Below the pieces are notes generated by a model that was not told where the DNA came from, did no database searches, and saw only the letters and a list, made by a program, of their open reading frames with translations. DNA of 64,000 nucleotides from Massilia putida (GTDB lineage Bacteria > Pseudomonadota > Gammaproteobacteria > Burkholderiales > Burkholderiaceae_D): NCBI RefSeq assembly GCF_001941825.1, contig NZ_CP019037.1, positions 248,001 through 312,000 of the forward strand, written 5' to 3'. Both the position numbers and the translations under genes were made by a program. Positions 45,160 to 53,434 of the stretch are shown here, piece after piece (within the stretch, counting starts at the first letter, position 1; each line of letters opens with the position of its first letter).

Positions 45160-46308
45160 ATGGCGACGAGAGATCCACTCGACGGCACGGAGCCGTCAAG
45201 CAACGTCGGCGGCAGGCCGCCGGCGTTGAAACCAGAGCATATCGCGGTTTTGCACGATATCGTGAAAGAGCGCGCTCAGGCCAGCCTGCAGGAAATCGCC
45301 AACGAGTTACACCTCCGATGCGGGTTACGCGTCTGCGATGCAACGATTCGTCGTGCGCTGCGTGCACAAAGCATCGTACGGCTCAAGCCAGTGCGCAGGG
45401 CGTGCATGGAGCGAGCCGAGGGCGCCAAACGATATAGCTACAAGACAGCTCAGCGACGCGAGGGCATATCTCCGTACAGTACCAACCTGACAGACGCCGA
45501 ATGGGAACTGGTCGCCGATTTGTTCGAGCGAGTACCGGGACAACGAGGAACGCCTGTGCATTACAGCCGCCGCGATCTCCTGAATGCATGCTCGTATGTG
45601 CTACGAACGGGCTGCGCCTGGCGATTGTTACCCGAGACGTTCCCACCTTGGCAGGCGGTGTACAAGGTGTTTTCATGCTGGGTTTGCGCCGGCGTATTTG
45701 AACAGATGCAGAACCGGCTGCGTGAACAATGGCGTACACGAATGGGACGCGCCAGTACGTCAACCGCAGCGGTGATCGATGCACAATCCACTCGCACCTC
45801 GCCGCAGGACGGCGAAAGCGGATTCGATGCAGGCAAGAGGGTCAAGGGGCGAAAGCGCAATCTCGTCGTTGATACGATGGGACTGCTCATTACAGTCACT
45901 GTAACCGCCGCGAGTGTGTAGGATCGGGATGCCGCCGCAGCCGTGGTTGCGCAAGCGTGCGTCAAGAGCCCTCGGCTGGGAAAGCTTTATACCGACGGCG
46001 CGTACAGCGGGAAATGCGCGCATGATATCGAAGAGGCTCATCATATTCGTGTCGAAGTCGTTCGTCGTCCAGGTAACAGCACGATCGGAACACTGCATGG
46101 TCCCAAGGCAGCACCTGAGCCCGCCGCAGTTATCAATGCAGGATTTCTGGTACTGCCAATGCGCCGGGTCGTCGAACGAACTCACGCGTGGACCGAACGC
46201 TGGCGCCGTACAGTGATGCATCACGACCGTAAACTCTCTGTGTCAGAGGCCTGGGTATGGCTGGCTGAGGCGCGTATGCTACTCAACAGACTCGCCTATC
46301 AAAGTTGA
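45160..46308 (+). pseudogene. IS5-type transposase with N-terminal HTH, interrupted by TAG
   Basis: Strong site GGAAGGAG precedes ATG 45160. Residues about 15-85 are a homeodomain-like HTH as in IS630 elements (GRPPALKPEHIAVLHDIV, SLQEIANELH). Then the IS5-type DUF4096 segment YSTNLTDAEWELVADLF and the DDE part with VIDAQSTRTSP, GRKRNLVVDTMG and LYTDGAYSGK. After VTVTAASV an in-frame TAG at 45919-45921 replaces what is probably a Gln codon (next DRDAAAAVVAQA), and the frame continues to 46308 with VERTHAWTERWRR. One base change thus inactivates it. Confidence 0.85.
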
Positions 46309-46322
46309 TTTCGTCCACACCC
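46305..46322 (-). repeat. IS right inverted repeat
   Basis: 18-base terminal repeat; partner of 45098-45115. Confidence 0.85.
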
Positions 46323-46399
46323 TGTCAGGCCGCCGCGAGGGGGCGCAACGGGGCGGCCGGCGCGCTCGACGATTAGGGGCTGTTTGCCTAAATGGAGCC

Positions 46400-47017
46400 T
46401 TACGCGATCAGGCCGCGAAGGAAAATCGTCAGCAACGTCGATGCCGTGTGCGGATCGTTGTGAGCCGAGTGCAGGCGTAGTCGAGACTGAGGCCCGTGGT
46501 ATCGCTGCGCATTGCGGCGGTAAGGTCGGCGACGGGCGCCGGCGGCTGGCGGCCCGCCTTCTCGAACATCATCGACAGCGCCTGCGTCACGCTGGCCATC
46601 ATTTCTTCCTGGTAGGCGCGGTGGCTTTCCGCGAATTTGGCGTTGAGTCTGGCCTGCAGCATGGCTTCCACGGCGAAGATTTCCCAGTCAGCCTTTGAAA
46701 CGTAGCGCTCGAAGCGCGCGGCTATTGCTGCGTGGACGCTTTACATGTCATGCGCGCTGGCGATCGTGCTGCGCCACCCGGCAATCTCGGCGGCGTGGTA
46801 TTCGCTCAACAGATCAAGCAGCAACTCCTGCTTGGTCTTGTAGTTGGCATAGAAGGCGCCGCGCGTGTAGCCGGCCGCTTCGCAGATGCGGTCGACCGAT
46901 GCGCAGGCGAAGCCGACGCGGTCACACTCGCCCAGCGCCGCAGCCTTGAGTTTTCTATAGGGACGCAGCGGCTTTCGTCGCGGATTGGACGGGTTGGGCT
47001 GGACTTCTGTTTTATCA
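46400..47017 (-). pseudogene. TetR regulator pseudogene, paralogue of the gene at 42375
   Basis: Read on the reverse strand it follows the TetR at 42375-43028 from RDESR through the HTH, but in broken frames: a shift soon after the RDESR segment (about 46950), a TAA at 46741-46743 after SAHDM, and a one-base loss near 46475 after LSLDYA. The central part still reads EAMLQARLNAKFAESHRAYQ against EMMLQARRNADFAVTYQAYQ in the intact copy. It ends in FLRGLIA and a TAA at 46400. Non-functional. It lies directly downstream of the SDR at 47077, its former operon partner. Confidence 0.82.
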
Positions 47018-47076
47018 AGTGAGGATTACTTGGAAGCTTGCTGGCGATGCAACACGACAGCCCATCCTGGCCGTGC

Positions 47077-47832
47077 TTACACGCGGATCTGCTGGCCGTC
47101 GTCGACGGCAATGATTTGGCCGCGCACGTAGGCGGCCTCGTCGGACAGCAGGAACATGCCGACGCGCGCGATCAGGTCCGGCGTAGCGACGCGGTCCGTG
47201 GGGCGGCCCAGGGCCCTGCCCCACTGCGCCATGCCCTCGACCGACATCAGCGGCTGCATGCCCTCGGTGGCGACGGTGCCCGGCGCGATCGCATTGACCC
47301 GGATGTTGTCTTTGGCCAGTTCGCGCGACAGGTTGATGGTCAGGCCGTTCACGCCCAGCTTGGTCAACGAGTAGATGCCGGTGGCCTGGTAGGCGCCGAT
47401 CGAGGAGACGTTGACGATGGCGCCACCGCCGCGCTTTCGCATGGCCGGTACCGCGGCGCGCGCCATCCACAACTGGCCGTGCTGCATCACGCCCATGATC
47501 TGGTGGTATTTTTCGATCGGGATGTCGATCAGCGACGGGAAGGCGGCGGCCGACAGCAGGCCGGCGTTATTGATCAGGAAATCGAGCCCGCCGAACCGGT
47601 CCTCGGCCGCCTGGACGCAGGCGGCGCAGGCCTCCAGCGACGACACGTCGGTGTGCACGAACGCGACGCGGCCGGGGGCGTCCAGCGCGGCGACGGTGGC
47701 TTGCGCCACGTTGGCGTTGACGTCCGCGATGACGACGTTGGCACCGTTCTCCAGCAGCAGCCGGACATATTCCCGGCCCATGCCCTGGGCACCGCCCGTG
47801 ACGATGGCAGTCTTGTTCTTGAAATCGTACAT
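47077..47832 (-). CDS. SDR family oxidoreductase
   Basis: 251 residues from ATG 47832 with AAGGAG upstream. Classical SDR: TGGAQGMG (13-20), NNAG near 92, catalytic Ser in NVSSIGAY and YSLTK. The Asp after the second strand (IADVNA) suggests NAD rather than NADP. Last gene of the P450 unit, so it may oxidise a hydroxyl introduced by the cytochrome. The reading frame is continuous with the truncated hydrolase upstream, so a 414-residue fusion could be made from the ATG at 48321. Confidence 0.88.
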   Translation of the reverse strand: MYDFKNKTAIVTGGAQGMGREYVRLLLENGANVVIADVNANVAQATVAALDAPGRVAFVHTDVSSLEACAACVQAAEDRFGGLDFLINNAGLLSAAAFPSLIDIPIEKYHQIMGVMQHGQLWMARAAVPAMRKRGGGAIVNVSSIGAYQATGIYSLTKLGVNGLTINLSRELAKDNIRVNAIAPGTVATEGMQPLMSVEGMAQWGRALGRPTDRVATPDLIARVGMFLLSDEAAYVRGQIIAVDDGQQIRV

Positions 47833-48321
47833 GCTTGTCTCCTTGTGATGGTGCGCGTTCAGGCGGGATCGCCTTGCGCGGTATTGCGGGGTACTGACCG
47901 CGAGGCAGTTGCCGGCGTTGTCGCCGGCCAGCACCAGCGCGCTGGCGCCGATGCCAAGTTCATCCGGATGCGCCGCGATCCAGCGCGCCGCGGCCTCGCA
48001 GTCTTCCGCACCAGCCGGCCACGGGTGGTCGGGTGCGAGGCGGTAATCGACGTAGACCAGCGGCAGGTCGAGGCCCGCGGCGATGGCGGCGCACAGCGCA
48101 TCGTGGGGCGAGAGGTCGCCCAGGACAAAGCCGCTGCCGTGGAAGAACAGCACGACGGGGCAGGGCGCCGTGCGCGCTGCACGGGCGTCGTAACGGCGCA
48201 GCGCGATCGGACCGGCCGGCCCGGGCATGCTCAGGTCGCGCACCACGGGCAGCGCTGGCGCTGGTAGGTCGAATACATTGCCGCGCGCGCGGCCGTCGGC
48301 GCGCATGAAGTCCGGATTCAT
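47833..48321 (-). pseudogene. Truncated HSL-type alpha/beta hydrolase
   Basis: Starts at ATG 48321 overlapping the ferredoxin stop. About 140 residues keep the hormone-sensitive-lipase-like features FFHGSGFVLGDL and VYVDYRLAPDHPWPAGAEDC, then ALVLAGDNAGNCLAV, where families have GDSAGG: the nucleophilic serine is Asn. Homology stops near 47895, so the Asp and His of the triad are missing. The frame stays open through the spacer into the SDR. A deletion remnant, surely without esterase activity. Confidence 0.75.
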
Positions 48322-48638
48322 AGTTGCGACTCCGGCAGGCGCAGCACGATGCCGTCGAGCTGTTCGCTGACCGGCAGCTGGCAGCTGAGCCGGCTGTTCT
48401 CGTGCACGCCGGGGGTGAATTCCAGCATGGCGCGCTCGTCGTCCGAAGGCGGCGCCACGCGCGTGGGCCAATCGCCGTCGAGATAGCAGTGGCAGGTGCC
48501 GCAGGTGCAGTCGCCGCTGCACTGGCCGAGGATGCCGGGGACGAGGCTGTCGACGGCGGCCTGCATCACGGTCCGGCCGCACGGGGCATCGACGACGTGC
48601 TCGCTGCCGTTGTGGGTGATAAAGATAATTCTGGGCAT
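48318..48638 (-). CDS. Putidaredoxin-type 2Fe-2S ferredoxin
   Basis: 106 residues, normal for this class. Cluster ligands Cys40, Cys46, Cys49 (CSGDCTCGTC) and Cys86 (RLSCQL) give the C-x5-C-x2-C...C pattern of adrenodoxin/putidaredoxin. It would carry electrons from an FAD reductase to the P450 encoded upstream. Its reductase gene is reduced to a remnant at 48640, so if used it must accept electrons from a reductase elsewhere. Confidence 0.9.
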   Translation of the reverse strand: MPRIIFITHNGSEHVVDAPCGRTVMQAAVDSLVPGILGQCSGDCTCGTCHCYLDGDWPTRVAPPSDDERAMLEFTPGVHENSRLSCQLPVSEQLDGIVLRLPESQL

Positions 48639-48639
48639 G

Positions 48640-48754
48640 GTGTCTCCAGCCAGGCTGCCGTCTTGGCGGCATCGAGGGGTGCCATGTGGCAGGGCGGATA
48701 GGCTTCGCCGCCGGCGGCGCCGACGATCACGATGGGATGCGGATGCTCTGTCAT
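48640..48754 (-). pseudogene. Ferredoxin reductase remnant
   Basis: ATG 48754 overlaps the rubredoxin stop (ATGA). The first codons read [13 protein letters not shown], the expected FAD-binding start of a putidaredoxin-reductase-type protein, but after about 13 residues similarity ends and the ferredoxin gene begins within 115 bases. This looks like an internal deletion of about 1.1 kb. Short, so the identification is tentative. Confidence 0.42.
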
Positions 48755-48933
48755 GGCCGGATTTCCAGCATCATGAAGTCCGACTTGCCCGCGCCGCAGC
48801 CCGGGCAGATCCAGCTTTCATCCACGTCTTCCCAGCGGGTGCCGGGCGCGATGCCGTCCTCCGGCCAGCCGAGCGCCTCGTCGTAGATCGCGGCGCAGAA
48901 GAAGCATTGCCAGCGCTTGAACGGAGCGGTCAT
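48751..48933 (-). CDS. Rubredoxin
   Basis: 60 residues. Iron ligands Cys10 and Cys13 (WQCFFC) and Cys43 and Cys46 (CPGCG) with the conserved [18 protein letters not shown] core. Small cytoplasmic one-electron carrier. Located between the P450 gene and the ferredoxin reductase remnant, so it probably belonged to the same electron-transfer set; having both rubredoxin and 2Fe-2S ferredoxin beside a P450 is less common. Confidence 0.93.
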   Translation of the reverse strand: MTAPFKRWQCFFCAAIYDEALGWPEDGIAPGTRWEDVDESWICPGCGAGKSDFMMLEIRP

Positions 48934-48936
48934 GGT

Positions 48937-50152
48937 TCAGGCCTTCCATACCAGCGGCAGCGAGCGCAGGCCCGCGACCGAACCGGAAGAGACCTGCAGC
49001 TGCACGCCGGGCTTGAGGCCGAAATCCGGAATCCGCTTCAGCCATTCTTCCAGGAATACCTTGAGCTCGACGCGCGCCAGCATGGAGCCCATGCAGCGGT
49101 GCGGGCCGTCGCCGAAGGTGGCGTGCAGCTTGTTCTTGCGGTCGAAATCGACTTTCTCGGGCTCGTCGAACTGGCGATCGTCCATGCCGAACACGGCGGT
49201 CGGAACCAGCACCATGTCGCCGGCCTTCATCTGCATGCCGTCGAGCACGCAGTCGCGCCGCACTTCGCGCCCGAGGTTGGCGATGGGGAAGCGGCGCAGC
49301 AATTCCTCCACCGCCGTCGCGGCCTTGGCCGGGTTGGCGATCAGTTCCTTGCGGTAGCTCTCGTTCAGTGCGAGGAAGCGGGCGAAGAAGCCCATCATGG
49401 TGGCCACCGTGTCGAGTCCGGCGATCAGCAGCAGCGTCAGCATGCCGAGCAGGTGGTAGTCGGAAATCGGCTCGCCCTTGACCCTGGCCTGGGTCAGTTC
49501 GCTGATCAGGTCCTCGCCCGGGTTGGCGCGCCGCTCCGCGATCTTGCGCATCGCATAGGCCGCCAGGCGCTGCTGGCCGGCCTTGTGGTCTTCCACGGTG
49601 TGGCCGCGCATCAGCTGGTCCGCGATGTGCAGCAGTTCCGGCCGGTCTTCCTCGGGCAGGGCCACCATCGTCATGAAGATGCGGATCGGCAGGTGGGAAG
49701 CGAAGTCGCCGATGAACTCGCATTCGCCCCTGCGCTTGAACCCTTCGATCAGCTCGATGGCCAGCGCGCGCATCCTCGCCCAGCACGCTGACGGCCTGCG
49801 GCGAGAACGCCTTCATCAACAGGTTGCGGTACAGCGTGTGGTCGGGCGGGTCGATCTGGAGCGGCGCGAACGGGGGATTCGGGTTGAGTTCGCGGATGAC
49901 GACCAGCTTGCTCGACGAAAAATCCTCGTGCCGGGTCAGCACGTCGCGCGTGGTGGCGGCGCGGGTCGTGACCCAGTGGCCGCCGTAGCGCGGCGACCAG
50001 AACACGTCCGGCACGCCGGGAGCCTGCAGGGTCGTGCGCAGGAAGACCTGGTATTCGGCGTCCGGTATCTGGATGCTGTAGATATCGAAGTCGATGACGT
50101 GCTCGGGGGGCACGTGGGCCGGACGTTCGGCCAGCGGAATATCGTTGAACAC
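48937..50152 (-). pseudogene. Cytochrome P450, CYP101-like, frameshifted
   Basis: Two frames together give a full P450 of about 405 residues. N-terminal part from ATG 50152: PPEHVIDFDIY, VPDVFWSPRYGGHWVTTR and FAPLQIDPPDHTLYR, as in P450cam. After SPQAVSVLGE the frame breaks near 49775 (one base extra or two missing) and resumes as MRALAIELIEGF. The C-terminal frame has the I-helix IAGLDTVATMMG, ExxR in EELLRRF and heme ligand FGDGPHRCMG. Relatives hydroxylate camphor, ionones or similar terpenoids. Real inactivation or sequencing error cannot be told apart here. Confidence 0.85.
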
Positions 50153-50166
50153 GATGTATCCTTGCG

Positions 50167-51621
50167 TTATTTGGACAGGGCGACGGTTTTGACACGAACG
50201 AATTCATCCAGGCCCGGACGGCCGCCTTCCTTGCCAAAGCCGGACAGGCCGACCCCGCCGAAGGGCGCGCAGGCCGGAATGTTGCGCGCGCCGTTCAGGT
50301 GCACGTAGCCGGTCTTGAGGGCTGCGGCCACGCGGTGCGCGCGCTTGAGGTCATTGGTCTGGATGTAGCCGCCTAGGCCGTAGTCGGTGGCGTTGGCGAT
50401 GGCGATGGCCTCGGCTTCGTCCTTGAACTTGTGGATGACCAGCACGGGGCCGAACACTTCCTGGCGGCCGATCTCGCTGGCCGGATCGACGTCGGCGAAC
50501 ACCGTCGGCGCGATGTAGCAGCCCGGGCGCTCCAGGCGCGTCCCGCCCAGGACCAGGCGCCCGGCGCCGCTCTGTTGCGCGCGCGCGATCATGCCGAGGA
50601 TACGTTCGCAGGCGGCTTCGTTGACCACCGGCCCGATGACGGTAGCGGGGTCGAACGGATCGCCCACCGGCAAGTGGCCGGCGACCGCGGCGACCTTGGC
50701 AACCATCTCGTCGTAGATCGATTCCTGTACCAGCAGACGGGTCGGCAGCTCGCAGCCCTGGCCGCTCAGGAGACCCACGCTCCAGAACGCGGAGAACTGC
50801 GCCACGGCGTCCACGTCGGCGTCCTCGAACACGATATTGGCCGACTTGCCCCCCAGTTCCAGCACGGCCGGCTTGAGCAGGTCGGCGCACTGGTGCAGGA
50901 TCTTGCGGGCGGTGACCGGGCCGCCGGTGAACGAGACCTTGTCGACGTCCGGATGGCCGATCAGCGCCTGGGCCGCTTCGCCGGCGCCGTGCACGACGTT
51001 CACCACGCCGGGCGGGAAGCCGGCCTGGGCCACCAGCTCGCCGAACAGGGTGACCGCGAACGGGGTCTGCTCGGCCGGCTTGACGACCACGGTGTTGCCT
51101 GCCGCGAGGGCGGGCGCAACCTTCATGCCCAGCGAGATCAGCGGCCCGTTCCACGTCACGATGATGCCGATCACGCCGTACGGCTCCGGCAGCGTGTAGA
51201 TCAGTTCATCGGAAGGATAGGACGACACCACCTGGCCGTCGATCTTATCGGCCCAGCCGGCGTAGTAGCGGGTCCATTCCTCGGCCAGCCGCGGCCCGCC
51301 CGCGCCCACCGTCAGCGGCGTGCCGATGTCGAGCGCGGCGCGGCGTGTGAATTCGTCGGCGTTGTCGCGGATCAGGTCGGCGAGGCGGTTGAGCAGGTCG
51401 CGCCGCTGCACGGGCGGCGTGGCGGCCCAGGCGGCGGACGCGCGCTTGGCGGCGGCCACCGCGGCCTCGACCTCCTGCCTGCCGGCCATCGGCACCCGGG
51501 CCTGTTCCGCGCCCGTGGCAGGGTTGACGTGGGTGTAGTTGCCGGCGCTGCCGACGAGGATCTCTTCGCCGCCGATGAACATCTTTGCAGGCGGAATGGA
51601 ATGGGATAGCGCTTGGCTCAT
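50167..51621 (-). CDS. Aldehyde dehydrogenase
   Basis: 484 residues from ATG 51621 (GGAGACGAC upstream). NAD(P)-dependent ALDH superfamily: Asn158 in VTWNGP, FTGGPVTARKI, Glu255 in LELGGKSA, and the catalytic Cys290 in LSGQGCELPTRLLV. PFGGVGLSGFGKEGG near the end supports an intact C-terminus. First gene of the reverse P450 unit, so it may oxidise an aldehyde derived from the P450 product. The promoter to its right contains an AAATAC/GTATTT dyad and shares a divergent region with the DUF2889 gene. Confidence 0.9.
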   Translation of the reverse strand: MSQALSHSIPPAKMFIGGEEILVGSAGNYTHVNPATGAEQARVPMAGRQEVEAAVAAAKRASAAWAATPPVQRRDLLNRLADLIRDNADEFTRRAALDIGTPLTVGAGGPRLAEEWTRYYAGWADKIDGQVVSSYPSDELIYTLPEPYGVIGIIVTWNGPLISLGMKVAPALAAGNTVVVKPAEQTPFAVTLFGELVAQAGFPPGVVNVVHGAGEAAQALIGHPDVDKVSFTGGPVTARKILHQCADLLKPAVLELGGKSANIVFEDADVDAVAQFSAFWSVGLLSGQGCELPTRLLVQESIYDEMVAKVAAVAGHLPVGDPFDPATVIGPVVNEAACERILGMIARAQQSGAGRLVLGGTRLERPGCYIAPTVFADVDPASEIGRQEVFGPVLVIHKFKDEAEAIAIANATDYGLGGYIQTNDLKRAHRVAAALKTGYVHLNGARNIPACAPFGGVGLSGFGKEGGRPGLDEFVRVKTVALSK

Positions 51622-51670
51622 GTCGTCTCCTTCGCTGTTTGGTGGGACCATTAAATACGATATTGAATTC

Positions 51671-51688
51671 AAATACAACTGTGTATTT
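51671..51688. promoter_or_regulatory. Dyad AAATAC-N6-GTATTT
   Basis: Perfect six-base arms around AACTGT, 50 bases upstream of the aldehyde dehydrogenase start; a further AAATAC half-site lies at 51653-51658. Possible regulator site for the P450 unit. Confidence 0.5.
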
Positions 51689-51741
51689 GGAAAATGTTTG
51701 CGCGCCTGCGCGTGCATCGACCGCCGTTGTCCTGCGCTATA

Positions 51742-51755
51742 ATCATGTGTATCAT
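51742..51755 (+). promoter_or_regulatory. ATCAT-N4-ATCAT element upstream of DUF2889
   Basis: Perfect direct repeat ATCAT-GTGT-ATCAT followed by TAAT, 54 bases before the DUF2889 start. Confidence 0.5.
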
Positions 51756-51809
51756 TAATACGAATATTCATTGGGCGTTCCGGACGCGGTCAATCACGAG
51801 GAGAAATCG

Positions 51810-52592
51810 ATGCAGGAGCATGAGAACGGCAGCCGCGGCGGGCGCTTGCGCCGGCTGATCGACCTGGAGAACCTGGACGAGGGCCGGGCGGTGGGGTGGG
51901 TGGAGGACGACTTTCACCACTTCGGCGTGGCGGTCGAGCATGACGGCACGACGGTGACGGCGGTGCGCGTCGACCCGGTGCGCTATCCATGGGCGACCTG
52001 CGCCCAGGTCGGCGCACCGCTGCAGGACCTGGTCGGCAAGCCGCTGGTCGCGCGCGCCTCCGAGATCGGCACCCTGGTCGAAATGCGCGAGCAGTGCACC
52101 CACGTGTTCGACCTGGCGGGCCTGGTGCTGGCGCAGATCCGGCGCGCCGAGTCGCGGCGCCGCTACGAGGTCGTTGTGGACGATCTGGAGATCCTGCGCT
52201 GGGAGAACGGCCGGCCGCAATTCGGCGCCACCGAGGCGCGCCTGGACCTGAACGGCGAACGTGTGATGGCCTGGCAGGTCGACCACAATGTCATCGTCGG
52301 TCCGCAGCAGTTCGCCGGCCAGGCGCTGGACACGGGCTTTCGCGCCTGGACTGAAGCGATGGACCTGCCGGCGGCGGAATATGCCACCATCCTGCGCCGC
52401 GCCATCCTGGTCGCGGGCGGCCGGGCGGTCGACCACGACCAGGTGCCGAGCGCGGGCGCCCTGAAGTTGCCGGCGCTGTGCTTCAGCTTCCAGCCGCAGC
52501 GGCGCGAGCAGGCGGTGCGCATGGTCGGCAGTACGCGCAATTACGAGGCGTCGGCGGACGGCATGCTCGCCAGCCTGGGCAGCCTGCCATGA
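51810..52592 (+). CDS. DUF2889 domain-containing protein
   Basis: 260 residues from ATG 51810 (GAGGAGA upstream; an in-frame TTG at 51771 is less likely). DUF2889 covers most of the chain: RRLIDLENLDEGRAVGWVEDDFHHFGVAVEHDG and the TVTAVRVDPVRYPWATC stretch. The domain has no established activity; members often occur in catabolic clusters beside P450, CoA-ligase and SDR genes, as here. No signal peptide or membrane segment. Its stop overlaps the next SDR start, so the two are co-translated. Confidence 0.8.
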   Translation: MQEHENGSRGGRLRRLIDLENLDEGRAVGWVEDDFHHFGVAVEHDGTTVTAVRVDPVRYPWATCAQVGAPLQDLVGKPLVARASEIGTLVEMREQCTHVFDLAGLVLAQIRRAESRRRYEVVVDDLEILRWENGRPQFGATEARLDLNGERVMAWQVDHNVIVGPQQFAGQALDTGFRAWTEAMDLPAAEYATILRRAILVAGGRAVDHDQVPSAGALKLPALCFSFQPQRREQAVRMVGSTRNYEASADGMLASLGSLP

Positions 52593-53434
52593 GCGCGGAC
52601 GCTGTCGCCGGCGCCGGCCGCGCCGTGCGTACCGACCTGCCGCGCGCCCTGATCGTGGGCGGTTGCGGGGGCATGGGCTTGGCGTGCGCGCGGCGCATGG
52701 GCCAGCGCTACAGCGTGGTGCTGGCCGATATCGACCTGCCCCAGGCCCAGCGCCATGCGGCCGCGCTGAGGGACGAGGGCATCGCGGCCGCCGCGGTCCA
52801 CTGCGACGTGACGTGCGAGGAATCGGTGGCGCGCATGGCGCACGAACTGGCCGCTGGCGGGCCGCTGGCGGCGCTGGTGCACGTGGTCGCGCTGTCGCCG
52901 GTGGCGGGCGACTGGCGCCGCATCATGGCGGTCAACCTGCCCGGCGCGGCGCGGGTGGCGGAGGCGGTCCTGCCGCTGATGCGCCAGGGCGTCGCGGTGT
53001 TCGTTTCCTCCATCGCGGGCCACCTGGCGGGCAACCTGCGGCACCTGCACCTGTTGCTCGACGATCCGTTGCAACCGGGTTTCGTCGATGCCCTGGAGGC
53101 CGCGCTGGGCGGTGCCATCGATGCGCCGCGCAGCTATATGGTGTCGAAATACGGTTTGAACCGGATGTGCCGGCGCCTGGCCCCGGCCTGGGGCGCGGCC
53201 GGCCACCGTATCGTGTCGCTGTCGCCGGGGCTGATCGCCACGCCCATGGGAGAGCGCGAATTCCAGGCCAGTCCGCAAAAGCAGGGTTTGCTGGAACGTA
53301 CCCCACTGCGCCGCCAGGGAGGCCTGCAGGAAGTCTGCGATGCGCTGGAATTCCTGTGTTCGGAACGGGCCTCGTTTATCACCGGGACCGATCTGCTGGT
53401 CGATGGCGGGATCACCGGCGTGCTGTCGCTCTAG
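52589..53434 (+). CDS. SDR family oxidoreductase with insertion
   Basis: 281 residues, ATGA overlap with DUF2889. Cofactor motif GGCGGMG near residue 24 replaces the usual TGxxxGIG. The catalytic Ser is in FVSSIAGH and the Tyr-Lys pair in SYMVSKYG, separated by about 45 residues instead of about 13 because of an inserted LHLLLDDPLQPGFVDALEAA segment. The C-terminal SFITGTDLLVDGG is standard. Likely a dehydrogenase for a bulky hydroxyl compound; the insertion may form a substrate lid. Convergent with the phosphatase ending at 53431. Confidence 0.83.
   Translation: MSADAVAGAGRAVRTDLPRALIVGGCGGMGLACARRMGQRYSVVLADIDLPQAQRHAAALRDEGIAAAAVHCDVTCEESVARMAHELAAGGPLAALVHVVALSPVAGDWRRIMAVNLPGAARVAEAVLPLMRQGVAVFVSSIAGHLAGNLRHLHLLLDDPLQPGFVDALEAALGGAIDAPRSYMVSKYGLNRMCRRLAPAWGAAGHRIVSLSPGLIATPMGEREFQASPQKQGLLERTPLRRQGGLQEVCDALEFLCSERASFITGTDLLVDGGITGVLSL

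Larger units (their letters stand above)
45098..46322 (+). mobile_element. Insertion sequence, IS5-like, inactive
   Basis: 1,225 bases bounded by 18-base inverted repeats: left GGGTGTAGACAAAATCAA (45098-45115), right end reading GGGTGTGGACGAAATCAA on the reverse strand (46305-46322), 16 of 18 identical. It holds one transposase gene, split by a stop codon. No convincing target duplication was found, so insertion may be old or the edges altered. It sits between an active TetR and a decayed TetR. Confidence 0.85.
51622..51809. other. Divergent promoter region, aldehyde dehydrogenase/DUF2889
   Basis: 188 bases, AT-rich in a GC-rich setting. Contains the AAATAC-N6-GTATTT dyad, an ATCAT-N4-ATCAT element, and GAGGAGA at 51798-51804 for the DUF2889 start. 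Confidence 0.6.

Noticed and set aside
45090..46330. Target-site duplication for the IS
   Set aside because: TCAG occurs on both flanks but with unequal spacing, so chance cannot be excluded.
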